Shown: positions 1 through 6,654 of the stretch, piece by piece
How the letters are laid out: each line of letters begins with the position of its first letter
How positions within the stretch are numbered: position 1 is the first letter of the stretch
Source of the DNA: an uncultured Luteimonas sp.
Lineage (GTDB): Bacteria; Pseudomonadota; Gammaproteobacteria; Xanthomonadales; Xanthomonadaceae
Reading direction: 5' to 3'
DNA length: 14,801 nucleotides
NCBI GenBank assembly: GCA_938008415.1
Contig: CALLKI010000027.1
Location: 1-14,801 of the forward strand
Position numbers and translations under genes: made by a program
Notes under the pieces: generated by a model
Databases searched by the model: none
Seen by the model: only the letters and a program-made list of their open reading frames with translations
What the model was told of the DNA's origin: nothing

Positions 1-92
1 TGCGCCGGTTTCTCGACCAGTTTCTGGAAGATCCAGGGATGGCTGGAACGCCAGGCGTTCTTCAGCCGCACGGTGGGGTAGGGGGTATTCAT
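1..92 (-). CDS. rlmI: RlmI-like 23S rRNA (cytosine-C5) methyltransferase, N-terminal fragment
   Basis: Only the first 30 codons lie in the window, and the gene continues off the left edge. The reverse strand from the ATG at 92 reads MNTPYPTVRLKNAWRSSHPW and then IFQKLVEKPA. The pattern of a basic strand, then R-x-S-H-P-W-I-F, is typical of the N-terminal PUA-like domain of class I SAM-dependent rRNA methyltransferases of the RlmI (YccW) group, which methylate a cytosine of 23S rRNA. Homologues in Xanthomonadaceae begin much like this as I remember them. No catalytic residue is visible, so the call rests on the N-terminus alone. No Shine-Dalgarno sequence precedes the ATG. A TACAAT box lies just upstream (99-104). 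Its transcription points away from the CRISPR array. A related PUA-domain methyltransferase is possible. Confidence 0.68.
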   Translation of the reverse strand, partial: MNTPYPTVRLKNAWRSSHPWIFQKLVEKPA

Positions 93-98
93 CGCGCA

Positions 99-104
99 AT
101 TGTA
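99..104 (-). promoter_or_regulatory. Possible -10 box of the rlmI-like gene
   Basis: The minus strand reads TACAAT, a 5/6 match to TATAAT. Its downstream edge is about 7 nt from the ATG at 92, which would put the transcription start on or next to the start codon and give a leaderless message. That would fit the missing Shine-Dalgarno sequence. No good -35 box lies at 16-18 nt; TTGATG at 125-130 is 20 nt away. Weak evidence. Confidence 0.22.
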
Positions 105-176
105 TGTGTACTGGCGCGAGCCGACATCAACCGACCCGTGGCTTTCGACGGCTCAAGGGGCAAGTAGAAGCCCTGG

Positions 177-197
177 GGAGCCATGCGTGGGGGAACC
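177..197 (-). repeat. Possible decayed CRISPR repeat (outermost)
   Basis: On the plus strand this stretch contains GCCAT at 180-184, GCGTG at 185-189 and GGGGAAC at 190-196. These match, in order, the blocks GTCAT, GCGTG and GGGGAAC of the intact repeat, with the four Cs and a CGC missing between them. It lies only 38 nt from the next candidate instead of about 60, so it is the least convincing fossil. Confidence 0.28.
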
Positions 198-214
198 ATC
201 GCCGAGGGAGCTGG

Positions 215-243
215 CAAGTCATCCGGTGCGCAAGCGAGGCCTC
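215..243 (-). repeat. Probable decayed CRISPR repeat
   Basis: On the plus strand, GTCATCC at 218-224 and GTGCGC at 226-231 match two blocks of the intact repeat in the right order. One base separates them instead of four, a 3-nt deletion. The rest has diverged. Aligned on the GTCAT block, this copy starts 59 nt before the next decayed copy, close to the 61-nt unit of the live array. Confidence 0.48.
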
Positions 244-273
244 AAGAGGCATCCTTCCCCCCCCGGATTGCGG

Positions 274-305
274 GCGGTCATTATCCCGTTGTTTTCGGGG
301 AACGT
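274..305 (-). repeat. Probable decayed CRISPR repeat
   Basis: Read on the minus strand, GTTCCCCG, then CGGGAT, then ATGACCG follow in the order of the intact repeat's start, closing stem arm and 3' handle. The blocks GTCAT (277-281) and GGGGAAC (297-303) are exact but lie 3 nt further apart than normal, and the loop is replaced by AT-rich sequence. The CCCG/CGGG stem is still possible. A 31-nt spacer-sized gap separates it from the next copy at 337. Confidence 0.6.
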
Positions 306-336
306 ACTCAACGCACAGCACAACATCAGAGCGGCG

Positions 337-365
337 CGGGTCATCGCAGCAACGTTATTAGCTGC
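337..365 (-). repeat. Truncated or rearranged unit abutting the last intact repeat
   Basis: On the plus strand the first nine bases, CGGGTCATC, are identical to the start of the intact repeat. The remaining 20 bases are unrelated and contain a GCAGC...GCTGC inverted repeat. The segment is exactly 29 nt and directly abuts the first intact repeat with no spacer. The simplest reading is a deletion of about 32 nt that removed most of one repeat and part of one spacer, leaving 20 nt of spacer joined to the 9-nt handle end of an older repeat. Confidence 0.5.
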
Positions 366-1160
366 CGGGTCATCCCCGCGTGCGCGGGGAACACGGCCGG
401 CTATGTCCATTGCGAGGCCGACCAGTACGGGTCATCCCCGCGTGCGCGGGGAACACGGCTAGGTACTCGGGATGATCCCCGAAGATCGCGGGTCATCCCC
501 GCGTGCGCGGGGAACACATGACATGACCAGTATCAATGACCTGAAGGCGCGGGTCATCCCCGCGTGCGCGGGGAACACGAGGTGCCCGAGCACCTGCGGC
601 GCTACTTCGACGGGTCATCCCCGCGTGCGCGGGGAACACCGATCACCAGTTGCCGCCCGTATGCCTACGGGCGGGTCATCCCCGCGTGCGCGGGGAACAC
701 TTCGCCGCCGAATCCTACCGCCTCGCGGTGCACGGGTCATCCCCGCGTGCGCGGGGAACACTCCAGGATGTCCTGCTCAGCCATTTCGTAGAGCGGGTCA
801 TCCCCGCGTGCGCGGGGAACACTGCCGAGAACCAGCGCAATCAAATCCTGTTGGACGGGTCATCCCCGCGTGCGCGGGGAACACCGCGCAGGTGAATGAG
901 GGCGTCAGACATCGGCCGGGTCATCCCCGCGTGCGCGGGGAACACGGGTACAAGTCCGCCATTAATAACGCGCTGGCCGGGTCATCCCCGCGTGCGCGGG
1001 GAACACGATGCGCAGCCTCGTCTTGCGCTGTCGCACGTCGGGTCATCCCCGCGTGCGCGGGGAACACGTCTTCAGGCGAGCACGCGCATGAGTCCGGGAC
1101 GGGTCATCCCCGCGTGCGCGGGGAACACGCCCCACTGCTGACAATCGCCACCCCCTCTAG

Positions 1161-1189
1161 CGGGTCATCCCCGCGTACGCGGGGAACAC
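1161..1189 (-). repeat. Variant CRISPR repeat: loop substitution
   Basis: This repeat differs from the consensus only at 1177, which is A instead of G on the plus strand. On the transcribed strand the hairpin loop CA becomes TA. The 7-bp stem and the crRNA handle are unchanged, so processing should be unaffected. Neighbouring repeats on both sides are consensus, which suggests a point mutation after insertion. Confidence 0.95.
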
Positions 1190-1771
1190 AGCTGGACGAA
1201 CTGGTGGAGGCGGCACGTCTGCGGGTCATCCCCGCGTGCGCGGGGAACACCTGCTGAAGTTGCCGAAGATGGAGCGGCACGACGGGTCATCCCCGCGTGC
1301 GCGGGGAACACTACCGGCGGACCGTTCGGGGCGACACGCCGAGCGGGTCATCCCCGCGTGCGCGGGGAACACCAGAGTCAGCTTGCAGTCGGGGCGGCCG
1401 TAGCCCGGGTCATCCCCGCGTGCGCGGGGAACACGTCGCCGCAGCCTGAGCTGGATATCGAATGATCGGGTCATCCCCGCGTGCGCGGGGAACACCCCGG
1501 GGCGACCGGCCCGCCAGCGCCGCCGCCCGGGTCATCCCCGCGTGCGCGGGGAACACTGCAGCTTGACGGTTCCCTTTGGCGGTAGCGGCGGGTCATCCCC
1601 GCGTGCGCGGGGAACACTACCAGGGAGTCGCGAGGCGGAAATGGTGGTTCGGGTCATCCCCGCGTGCGCGGGGAACACGAACGCCGGAGATCAGCACCGG
1701 CCGCCCCACCCGGGTCATCCCCGCGTGCGCGGGGAACACCAGCCCGAGGCTCCCGGGTTGGCGTTTGCGGG

Positions 1772-1801
1772 CGGGTCATCCCCGCGTGCGCGGGGGAACA
1801 C
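1772..1801 (-). repeat. Variant CRISPR repeat: 30 nt, one extra G
   Basis: The plus-strand GGGG block is five Gs here (1792-1796), making the repeat 30 nt and the unit 62 nt. On the transcribed strand this adds one C to the first stem arm, so it can shift or bulge the stem, while the 8-nt handle is intact. It may be slippage on the homopolymer or an assembly error. Confidence 0.93.
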
Positions 1802-2139
1802 TCCAAGTCCGCCTCGAGGTCGGAGACCGAGGACGGGTCATCCCCGCGTGCGCGGGGAACACCCTGCCGGAGAGCGCGACGCGCTACTGGCAGACGGGTC
1901 ATCCCCGCGTGCGCGGGGAACACAAGTAGGCGGTGGTTTTGTGGTCCTCGATCCGCGGGTCATCCCCGCGTGCGCGGGGAACACTCGATGGCGGCGGCCA
2001 TGTCGGCGGCCTTGACCGGGTCATCCCCGCGTGCGCGGGGAACACTCCCACATGGCAAACCCGAGGACAGTCCCGTCCGGGTCATCCCCGCGTGCGCGGG
2101 GAACACTAGCCGACTCGGGCCGCAATCTGCGATTGCGTC

Positions 2140-2168
2140 TGGGTCATCCCCGCGTGCGCGGGGAACAC
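2140..2168 (-). repeat. Variant CRISPR repeat: last base A instead of G
   Basis: The first plus-strand base is T (2140) instead of the C seen in the other 56 repeats, so the transcribed repeat ends in ATGACCCA. In type I-E the last repeat base is copied from the PAM end of the incoming spacer, so this difference probably reflects how the spacer at 2107-2139 was acquired rather than a mutation. That spacer is 33 nt and begins with G, so the junction reads A-G plus 32 nt. Confidence 0.93.
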
Positions 2169-3825
2169 GGCGGCTCCTGGTGTCGTTGCTCATCGCTCAG
2201 TCGGGTCATCCCCGCGTGCGCGGGGAACACGGAGCAAGCTGCGCGCGGCGCACGACGATTGTCGGGTCATCCCCGCGTGCGCGGGGAACACCGTTCCTCG
2301 ATGTCCACGCGGATCACCAGCGGCGGGTCATCCCCGCGTGCGCGGGGAACACAGTTGACCAGGCTCAGCTCCGTCAAGCAAGGACGGGTCATCCCCGCGT
2401 GCGCGGGGAACACCTGCCGAGCAGCGCGGTAACTGCCGAGCTTTTCGGGTCATCCCCGCGTGCGCGGGGAACACATCCACGGATACGGAAAGCGCGATGG
2501 GTCACGCGGGTCATCCCCGCGTGCGCGGGGAACACGTACTGAGTCTGTATCGGATGCGTTCAAGAATCGGGTCATCCCCGCGTGCGCGGGGAACACCACC
2601 CAGCATGTGTCCTCCGGCAGGTACACCGCGGGTCATCCCCGCGTGCGCGGGGAACACTGCAGGTTGGCTGCCCGACTTCGATCACCGGCCGGGTCATCCC
2701 CGCGTGCGCGGGGAACACGTGAAGTTGCGCCACGTCCAACGGGCCACGCTCGGGTCATCCCCGCGTGCGCGGGGAACACTCAACCTGCAGCGCCGCGAAC
2801 TCGCCCCTGGTCGGGTCATCCCCGCGTGCGCGGGGAACACTTGATCTTCCCGCTCTCGAACTCCCGCTGGAGCGGGTCATCCCCGCGTGCGCGGGGAACA
2901 CGCCAAGCCCTGCACGTTGACGCTAATGTCCATGCGGGTCATCCCCGCGTGCGCGGGGAACACGGCAGGCGCAGCCTGTCCACCGCCGCCCATGCCGGGT
3001 CATCCCCGCGTGCGCGGGGAACACCCGTCGCGGGCTGCTGGCGGCCACCCCCTCCCCGGGTCATCCCCGCGTGCGCGGGGAACACTCGCGCTCAAGGTCG
3101 GGCAGCCGGGCCCGCAGCGGGTCATCCCCGCGTGCGCGGGGAACACGTTGAGCGCGAGGTTCAGGCCAGCGGCAGGGTCGGGTCATCCCCGCGTGCGCGG
3201 GGAACACGAGCGTAGTTGAAATATTGGATCAGGATGACCCGGGTCATCCCCGCGTGCGCGGGGAACACACCTCGCCGTTGCTATTGGTCCAGTCTCACGC
3301 CGGGTCATCCCCGCGTGCGCGGGGAACACGCTACGCTGGGCGCTGGGGGCTGCAATGCCTTCGGGTCATCCCCGCGTGCGCGGGGAACACCTCGATCTCC
3401 CGCGCCGTTCCGTGGCTCATCGCGGGTCATCCCCGCGTGCGCGGGGAACACAGATTTGGCCCCGGCCGCTGACTGAGCAGCTGCGGGTCATCCCCGCGTG
3501 CGCGGGGAACACTTCGAGACGTTCGCGACGCAGCGCGGCGCGAGCGGGTCATCCCCGCGTGCGCGGGGAACACATCTCGCCGATCCCAACCATGTAAGGG
3601 GGAACCGGGTCATCCCCGCGTGCGCGGGGAACACTCGGGCAGCTTGCACCGCAGCACCACCGGCGACGGGTCATCCCCGCGTGCGCGGGGAACACGGATT
3701 GGCGAACAGGTAGGCGTTGTCCGCCGTCGGGTCATCCCCGCGTGCGCGGGGAACACCGCCTGATCCGAGCCGATGACACGAGGGTCCGCGGGTCATCCCC
3801 GCGTGCGCGGGGAACACACTTGACG

Positions 3826-3838
3826 CAAATAACTGATG
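3826..3838 (-). promoter_or_regulatory. Probable IHF-binding site in the leader
   Basis: The plus strand reads CAAATAACTGATG. Against the reverse IHF consensus YAANNNNTTGATW it matches seven of nine specified positions, with mismatches at 3833 and 3838. It begins 9 nt from the leader-repeat junction, the same distance as the IHF footprint needed for spacer integration in E. coli. IHF would bend the leader so that Cas1-Cas2 also contacts the upstream motif at 3859-3873. Confidence 0.5.
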
Positions 3839-3858
3839 CACCGAAGAAAATTCGGCGG

Positions 3859-3873
3859 CCACAATCCTACCAA
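3859..3873 (-). promoter_or_regulatory. Leader upstream recognition motif for Cas1-Cas2 (integrase anchoring site)
   Basis: The minus strand reads TTGGTAGGATTGTGG and begins 56 nt from the first repeat. The E. coli K-12 leader, from memory, has TTGGTAGATTGTG beginning 56 nt from its first repeat. That element contacts Cas1-Cas2 after IHF bends the DNA. The same distance and near-identical sequence support the same role here. Confidence 0.65.
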
Positions 3874-3880
3874 ACTGAAT

Positions 3881-3886
3881 TGTCAA
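3881..3886 (-). promoter_or_regulatory. Possible -35 box for pre-crRNA transcription
   Basis: The minus strand reads TTGACA, a perfect sigma-70 -35 hexamer, and overlaps the cas2 stop codon at 3883-3885. At 15-18 nt downstream there is no good -10 box; the best candidate, TAGGAT at 3864-3869, is only 11 nt away. The hexamer is clear but the promoter is not proven. Confidence 0.35.
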
Positions 3887-4185
3887 AGAGCGCCGTCCTC
3901 CGGCGGGGGATGGAAAGCCACCAGGCGCAGACCATCGAACTCCACGGGAACACGCCGGTTCGGGCCAAGTGTCTGGAACTCGTAACCCGATTCGTGACGG
4001 CTGGCCCACGCCATGACGACATTACCGTCCTCGCAACCCTCGGACAGCTGCTGCCAGATCATCTCCCGGGTGCGACGCGATACATCGCCGATGTATACGC
4101 CAGCCCGCACCTCCAGCAGCCACAGGGCCAATCTGCCACGCAAACGGGGCGGGACGTTTTCCGTGACGACGACCAGGAAGCTCAT
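3883..4185 (-). CDS. cas2: Type I-E CRISPR-associated protein Cas2
   Basis: Cas2 (100 aa) is the central dimer of the Cas1-Cas2 integrase, which captures prespacers and inserts them at the leader end of the array. The N-terminus MSFLVVVTENVPPRLRGRLA, followed by WLLEVRAGVYIGDV and NVVMAWA, is nearly the same as E. coli Cas2 and marks the I-E subtype (Cas2e). The C-terminal part EFQTLGPNRRVPVEFDGLRL is also conserved and is followed by a short tail. The ATG overlaps the cas1 stop codon as ATGA (4182-4185), so translation is probably coupled. The gene ends at the leader, and its last codons overlap a TTGACA box that may serve the array. It is full length for the family. The I-E assignment is firm. 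Confidence 0.98.
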   Translation of the reverse strand: MSFLVVVTENVPPRLRGRLALWLLEVRAGVYIGDVSRRTREMIWQQLSEGCEDGNVVMAWASRHESGYEFQTLGPNRRVPVEFDGLRLVAFHPPPEDGAL

Positions 4186-5111
4186 CCCTGCACGCGATGG
4201 CCGATCTCGCCGATCCCCTCCGGATTGGGGATGGCCGGCGGCACCGACTCCACCGGGGCTTCAGGCGGCTGGATGCCTCCCGCCGCCAATACCTCCTCGA
4301 TGGTCGGAATGATGCGCCCCAGCAGCTTCTCGCTGCGGAACAGGTCACGACAGGCCAGGCGCACCTCCCGCTCCGGCTCCCGGGGCGACCGGGCGGCGAT
4401 GCGGAATGCGATCGGGACTACGGTGTCGAACTTGAACAGGTCGGCGATGTCGTACACGAACGACAGCGGCTTGCCGGTGTGGATGAACCCTACCGCCGGT
4501 GCGTATCCGGCCGCCAGTACCGCCGCCTCCGTGATGCCGTACAGGCAGGCCGTGGCCGCGGACAGGCAGCGATTGGGGATGTCCGCGGCATTCCATTCCT
4601 CACGGTCATAGTTGCGGGAACGCCAGCTCACGCCATACTTGCGCGCGAGAAGCTTGTAGGTCTCGCGCACCCGCACGCCCTCGATGCCACGCAGCTGCTC
4701 GACGCTGCGCCGCAATGGCGCGGGTTCGCCGAAGCGGACCTCGTACATTTTGCGCACGACTTTCAGCCGCAACTCGTCGTCCAAGGCCAGCCTTGCCTGA
4801 TACAGCAGACGATCGGCCCGGGCACCCCCTGGCTGGCCACTGGCGTACAGGCGCACTCCCGATTCCCCCACCCATACCAGGAGTGTCCCCACCAGGGCCG
4901 CCAACCTCACCGCCGCGTGGGAAACGCGCGTGCCCGGCTCCAGCATGATGCAGGCCACCGACCCGACCGGGATGTGCGTGCGCACGCCGTTCTTGTCCAC
5001 CACGACGAATGCGCCGTCCAGCACGTCGATCTGCCCGTACTGGACGAAGATCATGGAAACCCTGTCTTTCATCGGCAGTGGTTTCAACGGTGGCAGAAGT
5101 GGTGTGGTCAT
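4182..5111 (-). CDS. cas1: Type I-E CRISPR-associated integrase Cas1
   Basis: Cas1 (309 aa) is the metal-dependent integrase that joins prespacer 3' ends to the leader-repeat junction, working with Cas2. An N-terminal beta domain (about 1-90, with DRVSMIFVQYGQIDVLDGAF) precedes the helical catalytic domain. The expected metal ligands are present: E144 in RGIEG, H211 in FIHTGKPLSF, and D221 and D224 in VYDIAD. Each is three residues later than in E. coli Cas1. The ATG at 5111 is chosen because it gives an N-terminus aligned with E. coli Cas1; the reading frame is open further upstream to 5213 but that part is unlike Cas1. No clear Shine-Dalgarno is visible. A 101-nt gap containing a strong hairpin separates it from cas6e, while its stop overlaps the cas2 start. 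It looks complete and active. Confidence 0.98.
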   Translation of the reverse strand: MTTPLLPPLKPLPMKDRVSMIFVQYGQIDVLDGAFVVVDKNGVRTHIPVGSVACIMLEPGTRVSHAAVRLAALVGTLLVWVGESGVRLYASGQPGGARADRLLYQARLALDDELRLKVVRKMYEVRFGEPAPLRRSVEQLRGIEGVRVRETYKLLARKYGVSWRSRNYDREEWNAADIPNRCLSAATACLYGITEAAVLAAGYAPAVGFIHTGKPLSFVYDIADLFKFDTVVPIAFRIAARSPREPEREVRLACRDLFRSEKLLGRIIPTIEEVLAAGGIQPPEAPVESVPPAIPNPEGIGEIGHRVQG

Positions 5112-5168
5112 CGTCTGGCAATCTTGAGGCGCCCCCTCGCGATTGGCTGTCTGCCGGCACGACCACGG

Positions 5169-5207
5169 CACCGGGTCCTGCTGGCAGTGCGCCGGCAGGA
5201 CCCGGTG
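5169..5207 (-). other. Strong GC-rich hairpin in the cas6e-cas1 gap
   Basis: The arms 5169-5181 and 5195-5207 pair perfectly over 13 bp (CACCGGGTCCTGC with GCAGGACCCGGTG). After one mismatch three more pairs follow, with a 5-nt loop at 5186-5190. It begins 5 nt after the cas6e stop codon. No T-run follows on the transcribed strand, so it is not a standard intrinsic terminator. It could stabilise the 3' end of the Cascade message, attenuate transcription into cas1-cas2, or bind a protein. Its sequence does not resemble the CRISPR repeat apart from general GC richness. Confidence 0.6.
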
Positions 5208-5212
5208 GCCCA

Positions 5213-5884
5213 TCAGCAGGGCTTGAGAAGCAGCAGGCCCAAACCGAAGCTGCGCCCGTGCCCCAGCCCATTCAGCAGTGCAGTCGCGAGTTTTTCCGGA
5301 TCCTGCACACGCAGGATGCCACTGAACTCGGCAACCCCCAGGGTGATGGCATGGATCCCTTTCTGCATGCGCAAGATCTCGTAGCGCCCCACATGGCAGG
5401 ACTCAACCACAAAACCGTTCCTTTCTCCCCGACGCCGCAACCACTCGGGAAGCTCCTCGTGTACCACGCGCTGGCGCTCCGCGGCCCGTCGTGCCGGACT
5501 CACCTGCAACTGGTGCAGACGGGACATGACATAGTCCTGGCGCTTGCCCCGGCCATCCGGGGATGGCTCCGTGCGGGTAGGGTTCAGGCGTATGTCGAAG
5601 CGATAGCGGTTTCCCTCCCTCAGCCTGGGCTGGTAAGGCTTGCACTCCACCCGCCACCCCGGGATCTCCCTGGGCCTTTCCTTGCTGACAACGAGGAAAC
5701 GCAACACCGCGGCATCCTCGTCGGGGAGTTGCCGGAACAGGAACGGCTGGGGCGTGCCCTCCGGGCACTCGAACATCCGCCACAGAGCCTGGTGCTGCCG
5801 GTAGGGATGCACACGCAGATCCCGCAGGTTTTCTCCCTCGCCACGGGGCGAGGCCAGCAACGTCACGCGACTGAACCAGCTCAT
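5213..5884 (-). CDS. cas6e: Type I-E crRNA endoribonuclease Cas6e (CasE/Cse3)
   Basis: Cas6e (223 aa) cuts pre-crRNA at the 3' base of each repeat hairpin and stays bound to the crRNA as the head of Cascade. The likely catalytic histidine is H31 in RQHQALWRMF, at the position of the conserved histidine in the N-terminal ferredoxin-like fold. The middle strand RYRFDIRLNPTRT and the C-terminal glycine-rich loop GLGHGRSFGLGLLLL are family signatures; the loop contacts the RNA hairpin. The ATG at 5884 overlaps the cas5e stop as ATGA and gives the expected N-terminus (MSWFSRVTLL); an earlier ATG at 5917 would add 11 residues inside cas5e. It is the last Cascade gene before the hairpin gap. The repeats in this array carry the hairpin it needs. 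Confidence 0.97.
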   Translation of the reverse strand: MSWFSRVTLLASPRGEGENLRDLRVHPYRQHQALWRMFECPEGTPQPFLFRQLPDEDAAVLRFLVVSKERPREIPGWRVECKPYQPRLREGNRYRFDIRLNPTRTEPSPDGRGKRQDYVMSRLHQLQVSPARRAAERQRVVHEELPEWLRRRGERNGFVVESCHVGRYEILRMQKGIHAITLGVAEFSGILRVQDPEKLATALLNGLGHGRSFGLGLLLLKPC

Positions 5885-6654
5885 GACCGAGCCTCCCGCT
5901 CCGGGCCAATGCGCCAATGGCGCCCTTCGCCAAACAGGCGGCGCGACGTATCCAATGGCCGATCACGACGCACCACCATCTGCCTGGCTCCCGGCAGCTC
6001 ACCCGGGACGATCCCTTCATCCACGCGGTGGAAATAGCTGCCCTTGCGGCTGCGCAGCCAGCCTGCAACGCCAAAACCATCGAAGCGTGAAATGCTGGTG
6101 GCAACACGCTCCTCGTAGCCTGCCAGCGCAAGCGCCCATGTATCCGCCTCCAGCAGCTGGGGCACGATGGGCCACGCCGGAGGACAGCTCTTGCGGCCGA
6201 GGTACAGGGCGAAGCGGGGCCGCCTGAGGGCCCGGCCGAGCGCATCCAGGCGTTCGGCAGATCTGCATGCCACGCCGATGGTGGCGGCATAATCCGAGTA
6301 GTAATAGCGATCGGACAGCACCGTGTTCAGGTCATCCTTCGGCACGGACAGCTCGTCGCGTCGCGTGCGGCAAGGACGTCCCTTCAGTGCAGCCTGGCCA
6401 GGCGCCTGTGCGGTGTGGTAGTCACGTGCCAGTCCTGCTCCCGGGTTGACCCGCGCCGCGATATACAGGTCTTCACCCAGCGCAAGCTGGGCAGCGGCAT
6501 CATCGCGTTCGATACCCAGGGCCGCCGCCAGCAGGCCAAGTACCGCCGAACGCGAGGGAAGCAGCTCGGTGTCACGCACCTGTCCAGGGGCGGTTCCGCC
6601 AAAGCTGGCCAATGGCGCTGCAAGCTCGAACAGCAGCCAGTGCATGGTGGTCAC
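5881..6654 (-). CDS. cas5e: Type I-E Cascade subunit Cas5e (CasD)
   Basis: Cas5e (257 aa) binds the 5' handle of the crRNA, AUGACCCG here, and caps the foot of the Cascade backbone together with Cas8e. The N-terminal strand WLLFELAAPLASFG, the segment LPSRSAVLGLLAAALGIERD, the RDYHT motif (residues 77-81), and PRFALYLGRKSCPP are all typical of the family. The start is GTG at 6654, overlapping the cas7e stop as GTGA; an ATG at 6645 would give a protein three residues shorter and is a reasonable alternative. The 3' end overlaps cas6e by 4 bp, so cas7e, cas5e and cas6e are tightly coupled. It is somewhat longer than E. coli CasD. No defect is visible. Confidence 0.97.
   Translation of the reverse strand: MTTMHWLLFELAAPLASFGGTAPGQVRDTELLPSRSAVLGLLAAALGIERDDAAAQLALGEDLYIAARVNPGAGLARDYHTAQAPGQAALKGRPCRTRRDELSVPKDDLNTVLSDRYYYSDYAATIGVACRSAERLDALGRALRRPRFALYLGRKSCPPAWPIVPQLLEADTWALALAGYEERVATSISRFDGFGVAGWLRSRKGSYFHRVDEGIVPGELPGARQMVVRRDRPLDTSRRLFGEGRHWRIGPEREARS

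Larger units (their letters stand above)
366..3817 (-). CRISPR. Type I-E CRISPR array, 57 repeats and 56 spacers
   Basis: I counted 57 repeats starting at 366, 428, 489, 550 and so on to 3789, with a 61-nt period. Fifty spacers are 32 nt. Six are 33 nt (395-427, 823-855, 1373-1405, 2107-2139, 2169-2201, 2902-2934). The array is transcribed on the minus strand, where the 29-nt repeat is GTGTT, a CCCCGCG-CA-CGCGGGG hairpin, then ATGACCCG. This is the I-E repeat class of E. coli, and Cas6e cleavage at the base of the hairpin would leave an AUGACCCG crRNA handle. The leader is at the right end, so the newest spacer is 3757-3788 and the oldest is 395-427. Fifty-four repeats are identical; three vary (1161-1189, 1772-1801, 2140-2168). 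The repeat and spacers are largely free of stop codons, so long ORFs across the array are artefacts. Confidence 0.99.
3818..3882 (-). promoter_or_regulatory. CRISPR leader
   Basis: This 65-nt gap separates the last repeat from the cas2 stop codon and is more AT-rich than its surroundings. It sits at the 5' end of the transcribed array, where Cas1-Cas2 insert new spacers and where the pre-crRNA promoter should be. It contains an IHF-like site beginning 9 nt from the repeat and a TTGGTAG/ATTGTG motif beginning 56 nt from the repeat. Both match the layout I recall for the E. coli K-12 I-E leader. The leader probably extends into the 3' end of cas2, where a TTGACA box lies. Confidence 0.9.

Noticed and set aside
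100..3713. Many overlapping ORFs across the array, on both strands, with peptides such as RVIPACAGNT, GHPRVRGEH and MFPAHAGMTR
   Set aside because: The CRISPR repeat has no stop codon in most frames, and the 61-nt unit moves the reading frame by one base each time, so the same three peptides alternate. These are the well-known false proteins predicted over I-E arrays.
3818..3882. A tracrRNA or an extra small gene between cas2 and the array
   Set aside because: Type I-E does not use a tracrRNA, no anti-repeat is present, and the 65 nt are explained by leader motifs.
5169..5207. Intrinsic terminator after cas6e
   Set aside because: The stem is strong, but no T-run follows it on the transcribed strand, so I listed it as a hairpin of unknown role instead.
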